Source: Gemmatimonadota bacterium (GTDB taxonomy: Bacteria; Latescibacterota; UBA2968; UBA8231). From it: a stretch of 64,000 nt of DNA. The notes under the pieces are model-generated. The model worked only from the letters and a program-made list of their open reading frames with translations. It was not told the origin of the DNA and made no database searches. Below are positions 34,455 through 44,795 of this stretch, piece after piece. The stretch covers positions 372,001 through 436,000 of the forward strand of contig JABJJN010000020.1 in the NCBI GenBank assembly GCA_018660835.1, read 5' to 3'. The position numbers and the translations under genes were made by a program. Within the stretch, counting starts at the first letter, position 1; the number at the start of each line of letters is the position of its first letter.

Positions 34455-35843
34455 TCAGAGAGAGCGCATGCGCGTTTCCCCATACCACTGCCCCATCCTC
34501 TCATACAGACCCCCACGAGCCACCTGGCCTTCGGCGGCGTCGTAAAGATTGTGCAACTCATCGGGGTCGCTGCGCAGATCATACAGCTCGCCATAGGACT
34601 GCCCCAGGTAGGCCACCAATTTCCAGTCTCGACTGCGTACCATGACGCGCTGACCGTGCTCTGAGAAGACCGTATCGTGCACACTCTCCTGTTCACCGGC
34701 CAGTTGCCCAGACAAGGGTTGCCCCATGGCCCCTTCGAGTGCTTCAAGACCGGCCATCTGCAGGAAGGTTGGCCCCAGATCGATCAGCTCCACCAGTGGA
34801 TCGCGGGTTCCCTGGGCCATGACGCCGGCACCGGCGAAAACCAAAGGGACACGGGCGACCGGGTCATAGTGACTCGAGAATTTGTAGACCTGATGATGAT
34901 CACCAAGGCAATCCCCGTGGTCGGATGTGAAGACAAACAAGGTATTGTCCAGTTGGCCTCGCGCCTCGACACAGGCCACGATCTTCCCAACCCAGTCGTC
35001 CATCAGCGTCACATTCGCGTAGTAGTGCTTGCGCATGCGCCGAATGCGCTCGGGCGTCGCTCGGCTCCACCAGACAGCAGCCGGTGATCGTCTGCCATCC
35101 ATTCCGTCCATCGCCGCCTGTTGAGGGGGCGGCTTGGTAGCCAGTTCGCCATCATATCCCACGGGATCCGGCACGTCCACATCATCATACAGACGCAGAA
35201 AAGATTCCGTCACGTCATAGGGATCGTGGGGCCCGGTGAATCCGCACCAGAGGAACAGGGGCCGTTGAAAATCACATTCTTCGAGGTATTCAACCGTCGT
35301 TCGCCCGACATAGTTGTCAGGATACAGATCATCATCATGAGGCCAGACCGTCGCCTGCAGTCTGTCGGGCCAGTCGTCGATTTGCTTGTAGTACGTGAGC
35401 GCCGGCCGCTTGAGGCCATGATGGGCTAGAAAGAGATCGTAGTCATCCGGGTCCGGACCGTGATGGCCCTGCTGATAGTTCTTGTTTTCTACAACCGTAC
35501 GATGCTCAAAGCCTACGGGCAGTCGAATGGGCGCCGTATGCATCTTGCCCACATTGGCCGTCTGATATCCACCTGCCCGCAGCGACTCGATCCAGTTTGG
35601 CTGGTCGGGTCGCAGCCATTGTTCATTCCCCTCCACGCCGTGTGAGTGCACGTACTGACTCGAAACGATGCTGTTGCGTGAAGGACCACATACTGCCCCC
35701 TGGGCAAAGGCATGAGTAAAGCTCACGCCGCGGCGGGCGAGACGGTCGATGTGAGGTGTGATCATGTGTTGGTAACCATTGCAGGCCAGCGTATCCCAGC
35801 GCTGCTGGTCGGTCATGATCAGAATGATGTTGGGTTGACTCAT
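34455..35843 (-). CDS. Sulfatase (formylglycine type), sulfatase 1
   Basis: A 462-residue sulfatase of the alkaline-phosphatase fold. PNIILIMTDQQRWD begins the protein and supplies the metal-binding Asp residues. The formylglycine motif is CGPSR at residues 52-56; Cys52 must be oxidised by a maturase. FTSDHGDCLGDHHQ near residue 305 supplies the remaining metal ligands, and NVGKMH is near 97. DLYPDNYVGRTTV and the C-terminal LYDLRSDPDELHNL are typical of the choline-sulfatase or DUF4976-type branch. The start was placed at the MSQPN methionine (35843); the longer frame to 35927 only adds unrelated residues. No signal peptide is visible. It diverges from glycerol kinase. Confidence 0.88.
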   Translation of the reverse strand: MSQPNIILIMTDQQRWDTLACNGYQHMITPHIDRLARRGVSFTHAFAQGAVCGPSRNSIVSSQYVHSHGVEGNEQWLRPDQPNWIESLRAGGYQTANVGKMHTAPIRLPVGFEHRTVVENKNYQQGHHGPDPDDYDLFLAHHGLKRPALTYYKQIDDWPDRLQATVWPHDDDLYPDNYVGRTTVEYLEECDFQRPLFLWCGFTGPHDPYDVTESFLRLYDDVDVPDPVGYDGELATKPPPQQAAMDGMDGRRSPAAVWWSRATPERIRRMRKHYYANVTLMDDWVGKIVACVEARGQLDNTLFVFTSDHGDCLGDHHQVYKFSSHYDPVARVPLVFAGAGVMAQGTRDPLVELIDLGPTFLQMAGLEALEGAMGQPLSGQLAGEQESVHDTVFSEHGQRVMVRSRDWKLVAYLGQSYGELYDLRSDPDELHNLYDAAEGQVARGGLYERMGQWYGETRMRSL

Positions 35844-35982
35844 TTGCGCCTTGGCATGGGGTGAGGCGGCGCATAAACTCCCGCGCCTGCCCCACATGTC
35901 CGGACTCACATGTATAGGTCTGCACATAATGCCAAAAAGAGACGTGGATCAAATGACCCAGATCAGTTGCTCGCAGAATCAG

Positions 35983-36003
35983 ATAACCTCCACGATAGGT
36001 TAT
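35983..36003. promoter_or_regulatory. 7-bp inverted repeat in the glpK leader
   Basis: ATAACCT (35983-35989) and AGGTTAT (35997-36003) are exact reverse complements around a 7-base loop, and end 5 bases before the glpK ATG. It could be a regulator site in the divergent sulfatase-glpK region or an mRNA hairpin near the ribosome-binding site. Confidence 0.3.
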
Positions 36004-36008
36004 GCAGG

Positions 36009-37511
36009 ATGAGCCTCGTCCTGGCCCTGGATCAGGGAACAACTAGTTCGCGTGCCCTCGCCTTCGATGCAGGCGGCGAGATTCGTGGCATGGCACAAGA
36101 GGAATTTGACCAACATTACCCACGGCCCGGATGGGTAGAGCATGATGCGAGTGAAATCTGGCGCATGCAGGCACGGCTTGTGGATGCAGCCCTGGCCACC
36201 GCCGGGGCAAGGGGCGAGCAGATCGCTGCTGTGGGTATCGCCAATCAGCGTGAGACGACACTGATCTGGGATCGGAAGACAGGCGAGCCGATCCATCATG
36301 CCATCGTCTGGCAGGATCGGCGCACCGCACCCACGTGTGATCGAATCCGTGCCGACGGCGCCCACGACCTGATTCTGCAGCGAACAGGTCTGATTCTGGA
36401 TGCGTACTTCTCCGCCACCAAAATCGCCTGGCTCCTCGATCATGTAAGCGGTGCTCGAACTCGCGCAGAGCGCGGCGAACTCGCCTTTGGCACGATGGAT
36501 TCCTGGCTCGCATGGCAGCTCACCGATAGCGATCTGCATATCACCGATGTGACCAATGCCTGTCGCACCTTGCTCTACAACATTCACACGCAGCAATGGG
36601 ACCAGGAATTACTCGACCTGTTCAGGATCCCTCGGCCATTGCTGCCACAGGTGCGATCGTCATCGGAAATCTATGGCGAGATCACCTCGATCCCCTCTCT
36701 GCGTGGTGTACCGCTGGCAGGCATCGCTGGCGACCAGCAAGCGGCAACATTTGGCCAGGTCTGCTTTACTCCCGGCATGGCCAAGTGCACCTATGGGACA
36801 GGTTGTTTCATGCTGCTCAATACCGGGGTCCAGGCGCGATCCTCCAGCCATCAGTTGCTCACGACGGTGGGTTGGCAACTGGGCGGACAGGATCGTGACA
36901 TCGTTCATGCCCTGGAAGGATCTGTATTTGTGGGCGGTGCGATTGTGCAGTGGTTGCGCGACGGCCTCGGCATCATCAAATCATCCACCGAGGTGGAATC
37001 CCTCGCCGCATCAGTCGGCGACAGTGGGGGCGTGTTCCTCGTACCTGCCCTCGCCGGACTGGGTGCGCCACACTGGGACCCCTATGCGCGTGGCACAATT
37101 CTCGGGCTCACAGCGGGCAGCACAGCAGGCCACATCGCTCGCGCGGCACTGGAGGGCATCGCCTTTCAGGTCGCCGATCTGGCGCAGGCGATGAATGCCG
37201 ACGCCGTGACGCCTCTGTCCCAATTGCGTGTAGATGGAGGTGCGGCAGCGAACGATCTGCTCATGCAGTTCCAGGCAGACCTGCTGCAGGTGCCCGTCCT
37301 GCGCCCGCAGACACAGGAAACGACCGCCCTCGGAGCCGCCTACCTCGCCGGACTGGCGAGTGGTTACTGGCACACCCTCGATGAACTCAGTTCCCAGTGG
37401 CAGGTGTCGCGCATCTACGAACCTGGCATTTCACCGACCATGGCCGCTGCCCTTCGCTCACGTTGGTCAGAGGCCGTCGACAGATCTCGTCGGTGGGCGA
37501 CACCTGAGTAA
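36009..37511 (+). CDS. glpK: Glycerol kinase
   Basis: A 500-residue FGGY-family kinase, the normal length for Glp[15 protein letters not shown] at residues 5-18 is the ATP/phosphate loop. [12 protein letters not shown] near 40, [10 protein letters not shown] near 97, [14 protein letters not shown] near 240 and [15 protein letters not shown] near 260 are all classic GlpK motifs. It phosphorylates glycerol to glycerol 3-phosphate in the cytoplasm. No GlpF or GlpD is in the window, but the glycerophosphodiesterase at 49764 would release glycerol 3-phosphate or its precursors. The ATG at 36009 has GCAGG just upstream. It is convergent with the DUF5916 gene, with a gap of only 15 bases. Confidence 0.94.
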   Translation: MSLVLALDQGTTSSRALAFDAGGEIRGMAQEEFDQHYPRPGWVEHDASEIWRMQARLVDAALATAGARGEQIAAVGIANQRETTLIWDRKTGEPIHHAIVWQDRRTAPTCDRIRADGAHDLILQRTGLILDAYFSATKIAWLLDHVSGARTRAERGELAFGTMDSWLAWQLTDSDLHITDVTNACRTLLYNIHTQQWDQELLDLFRIPRPLLPQVRSSSEIYGEITSIPSLRGVPLAGIAGDQQAATFGQVCFTPGMAKCTYGTGCFMLLNTGVQARSSSHQLLTTVGWQLGGQDRDIVHALEGSVFVGGAIVQWLRDGLGIIKSSTEVESLAASVGDSGGVFLVPALAGLGAPHWDPYARGTILGLTAGSTAGHIARAALEGIAFQVADLAQAMNADAVTPLSQLRVDGGAAANDLLMQFQADLLQVPVLRPQTQETTALGAAYLAGLASGYWHTLDELSSQWQVSRIYEPGISPTMAAALRSRWSEAVDRSRRWATPE

Positions 37512-37526
37512 ACCGGCCGCAGGTCC

Positions 37527-40058
37527 CTAGAATCCCATCCAGCGGTTGATCTTGATGAGGAAGATATTGTCACCCTCGTCACCAAAGGATCGGCCCGCGT
37601 CTCCAAGGGGCTCAAAGTCGGGGTCTCTCGTGTCATCGAAGTCCCGATCTCGATTCTGCTGCCACACGACAAAAATCGTGCTCCCCGGCGCGTACTCCCA
37701 GCGCGTCACGAGATTGAAGCGCAGGGACCTACGATGGAAATCGGGGTTGTCTTCCAGGTCGGCGTAGGGAACGAAATCGTATGATCGCGCCCGCGCCAAC
37801 TCCTTGATCTTGCCGTAGTCACCGGTTGTCACAAAGGGCTGAAGGAAGAGCTGCGTGCTCAGAAAGGGTGTGAAAGCGAGTGTGCTACGGACGCCGATTT
37901 CGAAGGTCTTATTCGTCAGTTCACCGAAGATGAAACGGTCGTCTTCGTCGTCACCATCGCTGTCGACATTCTCCAGCCACTGCGCGTCCCTCCGGGAGTA
38001 GTTGTAACCCGGTTCAATTTCGATCTCGATGTTCGACGCCGGCTTCAACTCGATTTCGATACCATTCCATGTGGAGAGATTGTCGCCATCCAGCCCCCAA
38101 CGAACATTTGCCCCCATCCAGCCGCTGATCGCATTGCGATCATCCGTCCACACGTCCATCGCCCAGCGATTGGATCCAGGGTTGCGCATGACCGGGCCGC
38201 CGCGAGTGACCAGATCATCCCATGCGTCTCGACTGTGGTCGAGGCCCATCCAAAAGCCCCAGTAGTTATGCAGGTCATGCCACATGTTGAAATTGATGCC
38301 ACGGGACAGATTATCACCATCGAAGTTGCCATGCTGCCAGACATTGAGATTGAATCCTGAGCGCCGGGCGAACCAATAGGGTTCCAGGAATTTGTAGAAG
38401 ATGTGGACACCAGCCTGGGTCCGATCGTTGCGACGCATGAAACCCAGGTCATTGGCATTGAAGCCGCGAGACCGCGCATCAACGTAGGCTTGCCCACCCA
38501 AGCGTCCGGAGAATTTGGAGAAATACAGAGCGCTCTCCCAACCCGTATCACGATCGTCGTCCTGACCCGCCTTACTGACAGCGAGGCGACTGTAGACGCG
38601 ATAGGCATTGTCCTTCCACTTCACATGCACATCACCTGCGCCGACATAGGCCGGATCGAATCCTTCGCCATTGACGGCTGTCAGTTGTGCGCCCACCGTC
38701 GAATTATTCAACAGATCCTGTTGAACCCGACCGACGAAGTAGTTGGTCAATGGTTCGACTTCGACGCGGCGGCGGACCGTATCAACCAGACCCGTTTCCG
38801 GGTCGGTAAGACGCTGATCGATGATTGCCTCTTCGCTGCCAGTGACCGCATTCAGCAGACCGAAGGCGGTTCGGTTCTTCGTCTTCCCCGAAATCTTCAC
38901 AGCGCCAAGAATCGTCGTGTTGTCCGGACGATCAACGAGATCACTGTCATCAGGCAAGTCGAAGCGTGTGGGCTGTCTACCGATGCGACGCGAGTGATAG
39001 AGACGCGTCGGTTCTTCTATACCATTGATGCCCGGGCCTGGGCTCTCAAAAATCTGGTTGCCTTCAAGAAAGAAGGGTCGCCGCTCACGTAGAAATGTCT
39101 CAAAAACACCCAGATTGAGGACAGCAGGGTCTGCCTCGACCTGACCGAAGTCAGGATTGATCGTGCCATTGAGACTGATATTGGATGTCAGCCCATAGCG
39201 CACATCGATCCCGGCTGTGCCCAAGAGATCAGTCTCATCCTTGCCACCGTCCTCAGCTCGAGACAGGGTCGCGCGCCCAAGACTGAAGGGGAAAATCTCG
39301 AGACTTTGCTTCGGCTCAATCCCTTCGATCCCCTCCAGATGACCGAAGCGGGACGTCCAGCCACTGGTGCCGCGGGGCAAAAAATTCCAGTGCACCCACT
39401 CCTGTCGACGAGAGATATGGCGGAAAGCATTGAGTCCCCAGGTGTACACAGGTTTTTCGCCGAAACGCAACACGTGATAGGGGATGCGCATCTCCACACT
39501 CCAACCATCAGGCCGCATGGCGGTCTTTGCCTCCCATACGCCATCCCATGTACGATCATCGTCATCGTCGTTGAAAATGATGCCATCACGAATCCATCCC
39601 GATGGCCCCACGACAAAGAATCGGCCTGTCTGGTGGTCGTGATGAGGATCGAGATTGATCTCAAAAACGTCTCGCTCACGCCACTCATCACGCCGCGAGA
39701 GCACGGCGGTGATGCTGTCGGGCTCTGTATCGTAGCAGACTGCACCGATGTAGATCGCGTCATCGTCGTAGAGGATCTGAAATGTCGTCTTTTGCGTTGC
39801 CGGCTCGCCCTGGTCAGGATCACCTTGGGTGAAACCAGTCTGCAGCGGAGCTGCGGCCCATTCCGCTACCTCGACACGCCCGTCGAGAATGGGGGGCTGA
39901 TTTGCACGTATCGCATGCGCAGTACGCTGCGGGTGTGAGAGCCAGTGCTGCATGCGCTCATCCGCTGAATCGATGACGGTTTCTTCGGTTTCGTCGGCCC
40001 CAATGGTGCTGGCCATCATTGCCGCTAGACACAAGGCAACGAGGTAGGTCTGTTTCAC
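37527..40058 (-). CDS. DUF5916 outer-membrane protein with CBM9-like domain
   Basis: An 843-residue exported protein with a signal peptide (MKQTYLVALCLAAMMASTIGA). Residues about 50-240 form a CBM9-like carbohydrate-binding domain (PPILDGRVEVAEW, LYDDDAIYIGAVCYD, VEMRIPYHVLRF). The rest matches DUF5916, including the highly conserved NPDFGQVEADPAVLNLGVFETFLRE (split here for length) and RRPFFLEGNQIFE at about residues 310-350. After that come alternating amphipathic strands with many aromatic residues, suggesting a beta-barrel in the outer membrane, ending with an aromatic Phe (RWMGF), a normal barrel C-terminus. The function is unknown; such proteins are common in polymer-degrading heterotrophs. 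Single gene. Confidence 0.85.
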   Translation of the reverse strand: MKQTYLVALCLAAMMASTIGADETEETVIDSADERMQHWLSHPQRTAHAIRANQPPILDGRVEVAEWAAAPLQTGFTQGDPDQGEPATQKTTFQILYDDDAIYIGAVCYDTEPDSITAVLSRRDEWRERDVFEINLDPHHDHQTGRFFVVGPSGWIRDGIIFNDDDDDRTWDGVWEAKTAMRPDGWSVEMRIPYHVLRFGEKPVYTWGLNAFRHISRRQEWVHWNFLPRGTSGWTSRFGHLEGIEGIEPKQSLEIFPFSLGRATLSRAEDGGKDETDLLGTAGIDVRYGLTSNISLNGTINPDFGQVEADPAVLNLGVFETFLRERRPFFLEGNQIFESPGPGINGIEEPTRLYHSRRIGRQPTRFDLPDDSDLVDRPDNTTILGAVKISGKTKNRTAFGLLNAVTGSEEAIIDQRLTDPETGLVDTVRRRVEVEPLTNYFVGRVQQDLLNNSTVGAQLTAVNGEGFDPAYVGAGDVHVKWKDNAYRVYSRLAVSKAGQDDDRDTGWESALYFSKFSGRLGGQAYVDARSRGFNANDLGFMRRNDRTQAGVHIFYKFLEPYWFARRSGFNLNVWQHGNFDGDNLSRGINFNMWHDLHNYWGFWMGLDHSRDAWDDLVTRGGPVMRNPGSNRWAMDVWTDDRNAISGWMGANVRWGLDGDNLSTWNGIEIELKPASNIEIEIEPGYNYSRRDAQWLENVDSDGDDEDDRFIFGELTNKTFEIGVRSTLAFTPFLSTQLFLQPFVTTGDYGKIKELARARSYDFVPYADLEDNPDFHRRSLRFNLVTRWEYAPGSTIFVVWQQNRDRDFDDTRDPDFEPLGDAGRSFGDEGDNIFLIKINRWMGF

Positions 40059-40205
40059 AGGTTCATCCGGGTGTTATTTGATGATTGAGTCCAGGGTTCA
40101 ACATGTCAGCAATGGGCGGACAGTGTCAAGAAATCGCCCCCACTGGCTGGTTAGTTCCCGCAATGCCACGAATGGTTTACAAGAGCCTCAAAAAAAGGTG
40201 CTCCA

Positions 40206-41192
40206 ATGAATCTGCTGGAACGAGACGATCTACCCACACTCCTGACCGGATGCATTCAGACGGAGCCCACTTCGTCTGGTCTGATCCTGCGGCGCCTGAC
40301 AAGCAAGCAACTGGCACATTTCAAGTCTCTCGGTGAGCCTTCCGATATCCGCGCCCGTTGCGCCGCCGGCATCATGTTATGCTTCGACACCGACTCTCCG
40401 ACACTGGATCTCACGGGACGAATCCTGACAGGGGCCCGCACCTATGCTGGCTTCGACGTCGAGGTAGATGGGCGCGTAATCGAGGCACACCGGATCGATA
40501 CCAGTCCCGAGACAAGGACCCTGCGTCTTTTCGACCTGCCGGCTGGGCCGACTCGCCGGATTGTGGTCACTTTTCCGCAGAGTGCGATTGTCGAGCTCGA
40601 TGCGTTGACCCTGGCAAGTGGCAGCAAGGCAGCCGCCTCGGCATCAAACCGCAAGAGATACCTGGCGATCGGCGATTCCATCACCCACGGGATGGATGCT
40701 CGCGGCCCCTCATCCGCCTACGCCGTGCAACTGGCCCGATTGCTGGATATGGAACTGCTCAACGTTGGCGTGGGCGGCCACATCTACGACCTGGAAGCCC
40801 TCGATGACGATTTACCCTTCAAACCAGATCTGGTGACGATTGCCTATGGCACCAATGATTGGAGTCGTGGCACAAGTCAGGCCGAGATCGCCGCAACTGT
40901 GAAGCAGTATCTGACACGCCTGCTCGAGTCCACCGCCGCAGCGGCCAGCGTGTATGTGCTAACGCCGATATGGCGTCAGAACGGCGACGAAGCCAAACCG
41001 AGTGGGACACTCGTCGAGTTTTCCAGCGCCATCGCCACCGCAGCGTCCACCTTTGAAGCGGTGAGGGTCGTCGACGGCACGACCCTCGTACCACATCTGC
41101 CCGACCTTTATGCTGATGGCGTTCATCCGAGTGATGAAGGTTTTCTGCACTACGCGATCAATCTGGGTCGCGCCATAGGATCTGCGAGTTGA
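40206..41192 (+). CDS. SGNH/GDSL esterase with N-terminal beta-sandwich (CE2-like)
   Basis: A 328-residue cytoplasmic-looking protein. Residues 25-140 are beta-rich, with FDVEVDGRVIEAHRI and PTRRIVVTFPQSA, resembling the jelly-roll domain of CE2 acetyl esterases. Residues 148-325 are the SGNH hydrolase: block I AIGDSITHGMDA (nucleophile Ser), GVGGHIYDLE (block II Gly), AYGTNDWS (block III Asn) and DGVHPSDEGF (catalytic Asp-His). The likely reaction is deacetylation of a carbohydrate, which would fit its neighbour. The stop overlaps the start of the 1193-residue gene by one base (TGATG), so the two are translationally coupled. AAGGTG lies before the ATG. Confidence 0.83.
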   Translation: MNLLERDDLPTLLTGCIQTEPTSSGLILRRLTSKQLAHFKSLGEPSDIRARCAAGIMLCFDTDSPTLDLTGRILTGARTYAGFDVEVDGRVIEAHRIDTSPETRTLRLFDLPAGPTRRIVVTFPQSAIVELDALTLASGSKAAASASNRKRYLAIGDSITHGMDARGPSSAYAVQLARLLDMELLNVGVGGHIYDLEALDDDLPFKPDLVTIAYGTNDWSRGTSQAEIAATVKQYLTRLLESTAAAASVYVLTPIWRQNGDEAKPSGTLVEFSSAIATAASTFEAVRVVDGTTLVPHLPDLYADGVHPSDEGFLHYAINLGRAIGSAS

Positions 41193-44100
41193 TGCAACTC
41201 GACTCCGCTCTGGAGCTGATGACGGATGGCGCGGCGAGTGCCATCATCGTCACGCCGGTAGACGGTTCCCTCGATTCGCATGCGAGACAGATCGTTGCAT
41301 GCATTCGCACGCGACTGGGTGTCACCCTCGACATCGTCAGTGACTCCGTTGCACTGGATACGATGGCGATCAACACCGCTGCACTGCAGCCATCGCAAAC
41401 TCGTCATGTTCTGGCCCTCGGCTGCCTGGCAAACAATCGTCTCATCGCATCTGTCTATCAACGCTTCAATACCCTCGTGGATCGTTGGTATCCGGGCGCG
41501 GGGGGCTTCGTTCTGCAGACGATTATGTCACCCTATCGGATGGGGGACCACATGCTGGTCGTGGGTGGTAGTGATGTCGACGGTGTCGCCCAGGCAACCC
41601 AGACATTGCTCAGAGAGCTCGAAGCCACGTCAGATGGTCGCCTGCCCTGGCGACTCGAGGTGCAGTTGGGAGATGACCACCTGCCGCTACCCGAGGATCG
41701 CATGGATCGCCTCGGCATGGCGACCAGCGAGATACCCGGTGCCCACAGTGCCCTTCCTGAAACGCCCTATGAGGCAGGCTTTCGCGGCGGATCCATGCAC
41801 AATCACCTGCTGCGGCTCGGGATGTATGGTCCCCACGCGGACAATATGCATCTGTCGCGTTCATCCCAGTTGGGTTTGCGATATCTGTATTCGGGTCGTT
41901 CTCACGATGCCGCCGCCTACCGCAGCGTCTTGCTGGAAGAGGCCGCTGCAGGCGTCATTGGCACCCTCTACCACTACAAGTCGGTGCGCATGTTCCAACT
42001 GTGGGCACTGTTGCGCGGGGCGCCGGTTTTCGACGAAGACGATCGCACCTTGGTTGATACAGCCATCCGAAACTATCTGCTGCACACCAGCGGCCTGGCC
42101 AGCAAAGACGTGATTCGTTCCGCCTCGGATGGCGTTGGGATCTTCAGTCGCCACATTGCCTGCGAGGCGTTGAATCTGTGGATCGGCGCTGACTGGTTGT
42201 GGCGACTCACCGGCGAACAGCTATGGCTGCAGGAGCAAATGATCGCTGATGACTATTTCGACTCGCAGGCAGGCACGGATGTCCCCCTCACGGGATTGAC
42301 GGAGGGCTACGCCTCCTATCTGGAAGTCGTACTCGAGTGGATGCTGTGGAGTTGTCCTGCAAGGATCACCAGCGATCCCCACATCCGCATCTGGGCCCAG
42401 CGCGTGCTGGGCTTATGTACGAATGCGGGTCAATTGGTCTTGGGCCCACAGACCGATACGAGTCGATACCCCTATCACCTGCTGCGTAGACTCTCGTATC
42501 TGCTCGACGACGGATCGTATTTGTTCGTGGCGCATCTCCGCGAGGAGCAAGTTCGACTCGGCAACGACCGTCTGCTCCAGTTCTCAGCAGGTCAGGCATA
42601 TGCCTCCGACGTTGAGGCAAGGAAACCAGAGTCTGCCCAGGGCTTCTTTGTGCATCCGATGAACGAGAGACTGCGGCAGTGGAAGGCTTCGTCGATTCCC
42701 GCCGGCGCCGGTTTCGATCGCATCGAAGGCCGCAGCGGCTGGAGTACAGACGACGATTACCTGCTGGTCGTCGGCGTCCGCAGTGGTGGCAAGAGTCTCC
42801 CGAATGTGGGAAACCTGGCAGCCTATGAACGCTTCGGCCAACGGCTGATTACCTCCCACGCGGTGCCGCTCTATCCTCGCAGTGGTAGTGCCTGGCGCCA
42901 TTCGACGGTCACCGTCAATGTCGGTGGATGTAGTACCGGCATCGCGGCAGGCGCGCACCTGTTGGACACGCAGAACCTGAGCGGTGGCCATCTGCTCTCC
43001 TATCGCGTCGATGCGCCTGGACTCTACAGTTGGACACGTGAGCTTTTCTGGAAGCCCGAAGCGTATCTGCTGGCCATCGACAGGGTACACTTGGAGAGGG
43101 ATGAACCCTCCATGATGAGCGTGAACTGGCGATGTGGAGGTGAGATCGAGCAGATCGTGGATAGCGTCGCAACGATTTGCTTCCCCGATGCGGCAGAGCA
43201 AACGCAGTTCTTCGTCCACATAGACGCAGCGGCTGAACTAACCGCTATGACGGACCACTATCCAGCTCTTGGCATGCCACCTGGGAGTGCCCGTATTCCA
43301 GAATCAATGTTGCACGCCACACGCAGCAGCGGCTTGGACACAACAACTGGAGTTCGCAGTGATCCCGATCTCAAGGATCACGCCGCCATAGCGCAGGTGG
43401 GCAGAGACATGGAGGTCCTCAGTCTGCTGCACGCGGTCGAGGGCCCTGATAACGCAGCCTATCACCTGGTGACGGATGGGGATGGCTGGATCATTGAGGG
43501 TCCCGACGGTTGCCGCGTCAGTCGCGGTCAGGATGGCACGCTGAACGTCGAAAGCATTGACGTGCCTACGGCGTCGGATAGACGCAGACGAAAATCGGCG
43601 CCTCGGGTTATAGAGCAGGTTGCCGCAGCAGGGCCATCACCAGCCTGGCAGCTTGAGCTTCGAGATCCGCCCAGTGTCTGGACTCAGCAAGTTCGGAATC
43701 GTTCACTCGCCGTCGGCACAGAGTCAGGGGATGTGATCGTCGTCGATCCAGCGGGGGTCGAGAAATGGTCCACGCCGCTCGATACACCGATCACGGCTCT
43801 GAGGTTTGCCGATGACGATTTGCTAGCCGGCACAGAAAGCGGCCAGATTGTTCGTTTCGATGCGCAGGGCCAGATCGTGTGGTCGTACGACAGCCAGTTT
43901 CGCAGCGAACGTGACTTCTGGCCCTGGTGGTTTCTACCGACACCTCGAATCGGTGCGCTCGCATGCGGCAAGGATACTGCCACGGGACAATGTGTCGTGG
44001 CGGCGGGGACGGGCAGCACGAGTCTCAATTTCCTGGATGGCGACACAGGCGCTCTGTTGGCAGACGTCGTGAGCCCCTACGGTTTGCCTGACCGAATCCA

Positions 44101-44773
44101 ATCACATGTGTCGTCCAACGGCGAAATGCGCTTTTTCGAGGGTCACTCCTGGTTGACGTGCGGCTCCTCGATTCGTGCATGGGTCCCCCCCAATGCGGCA
44201 ACCACAATTGCCGTACCTATGGCGCACGATCAACCTGCGATCAGCTATAGCGACAGCGTGGATGCCATGGGCCGCTCCACGGAAGGCTGGGACACTTGTG
44301 GCGTCGTCGATTTTTGGGTCGGCCGCCTGGAACCTCAATCCCCTCTCGTCGTGATCGTGCTACGACACGGAGCGGTCAATCAGCTCACGGCCTACGAGGA
44401 GGAGACGGGCAAACCATTGTGGGACATGGGGATCGGTGGCTCTCCCGTCGCACTGGCCGTGCTACCAGGCCGGGATACCGCTGCCGCTCGCTGCTACGTG
44501 GCAGAGCAGTTTGGCTGGGTCACGACAGTCGATGGGCAGGGGCAACGAGTGACAGCGACCCGCATCGACACGTCACTGACGGGGATGTCTGTGAAGGGTG
44601 ATCATCTGGTACTGTGGAATCAGGATCGCCTCTACCTTACAAGCGATACAGGACAACGGGCCGTCGACCTGGGGGGCGTTCCCCTCGGCTGGTTCGACGG
44701 TGATGGCGTCGCCGGAATGCTCAGCACACAGGCTGATAAGCTCGTGTTCACGACGATACCGGATGGTCCTTAG
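41192..44773 (+). CDS. Large lyase-like (alpha/alpha toroid plus beta-sandwich) protein with C-terminal beta-propeller
   Basis: A 1193-residue protein I cannot place in one family. Residues about 1-170 are an alpha/beta domain with LALGCLANNRLIASVY and HMLVVGGSDVDGVAQA, resembling the N-terminal domains of some glycan-degrading enzymes (GH67/GH20b-like). Residues about 200-540 are helical and Trp/Tyr/His-rich, as in the (alpha/alpha)6 toroid of polysaccharide lyases and heparinase II/III-like proteins (LYHYKSVRMFQLW, GLTEGYASYLEVVLEW). Residues about 545-790 look like a lyase beta-sandwich. After a basic linker (SDRRRRKSAPR, near 800) residues about 830-1193 form a PQQ- or WD-like propeller with repeated LAVGTESGDVIVVDPAG and LLAGTESGQIVRFDAQG. 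No signal peptide is visible. Coupled to the SGNH esterase; convergent with a sulfatase. A role in degrading an acetylated, perhaps sulfated, glycan is inferred. Confidence 0.6.
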   Translation: MQLDSALELMTDGAASAIIVTPVDGSLDSHARQIVACIRTRLGVTLDIVSDSVALDTMAINTAALQPSQTRHVLALGCLANNRLIASVYQRFNTLVDRWYPGAGGFVLQTIMSPYRMGDHMLVVGGSDVDGVAQATQTLLRELEATSDGRLPWRLEVQLGDDHLPLPEDRMDRLGMATSEIPGAHSALPETPYEAGFRGGSMHNHLLRLGMYGPHADNMHLSRSSQLGLRYLYSGRSHDAAAYRSVLLEEAAAGVIGTLYHYKSVRMFQLWALLRGAPVFDEDDRTLVDTAIRNYLLHTSGLASKDVIRSASDGVGIFSRHIACEALNLWIGADWLWRLTGEQLWLQEQMIADDYFDSQAGTDVPLTGLTEGYASYLEVVLEWMLWSCPARITSDPHIRIWAQRVLGLCTNAGQLVLGPQTDTSRYPYHLLRRLSYLLDDGSYLFVAHLREEQVRLGNDRLLQFSAGQAYASDVEARKPESAQGFFVHPMNERLRQWKASSIPAGAGFDRIEGRSGWSTDDDYLLVVGVRSGGKSLPNVGNLAAYERFGQRLITSHAVPLYPRSGSAWRHSTVTVNVGGCSTGIAAGAHLLDTQNLSGGHLLSYRVDAPGLYSWTRELFWKPEAYLLAIDRVHLERDEPSMMSVNWRCGGEIEQIVDSVATICFPDAAEQTQFFVHIDAAAELTAMTDHYPALGMPPGSARIPESMLHATRSSGLDTTTGVRSDPDLKDHAAIAQVGRDMEVLSLLHAVEGPDNAAYHLVTDGDGWIIEGPDGCRVSRGQDGTLNVESIDVPTASDRRRRKSAPRVIEQVAAAGPSPAWQLELRDPPSVWTQQVRNRSLAVGTESGDVIVVDPAGVEKWSTPLDTPITALRFADDDLLAGTESGQIVRFDAQGQIVWSYDSQFRSERDFWPWWFLPTPRIGALACGKDTATGQCVVAAGTGSTSLNFLDGDTGALLADVVSPYGLPDRIQSHVSSNGEMRFFEGHSWLTCGSSIRAWVPPNAATTIAVPMAHDQPAISYSDSVDAMGRSTEGWDTCGVVDFWVGRLEPQSPLVVIVLRHGAVNQLTAYEEETGKPLWDMGIGGSPVALAVLPGRDTAAARCYVAEQFGWVTTVDGQGQRVTATRIDTSLTGMSVKGDHLVLWNQDRLYLTSDTGQRAVDLGGVPLGWFDGDGVAGMLSTQADKLVFTTIPDGP

Positions 44774-44795
44774 CTCAAACCCAATTCGGAGTTAG

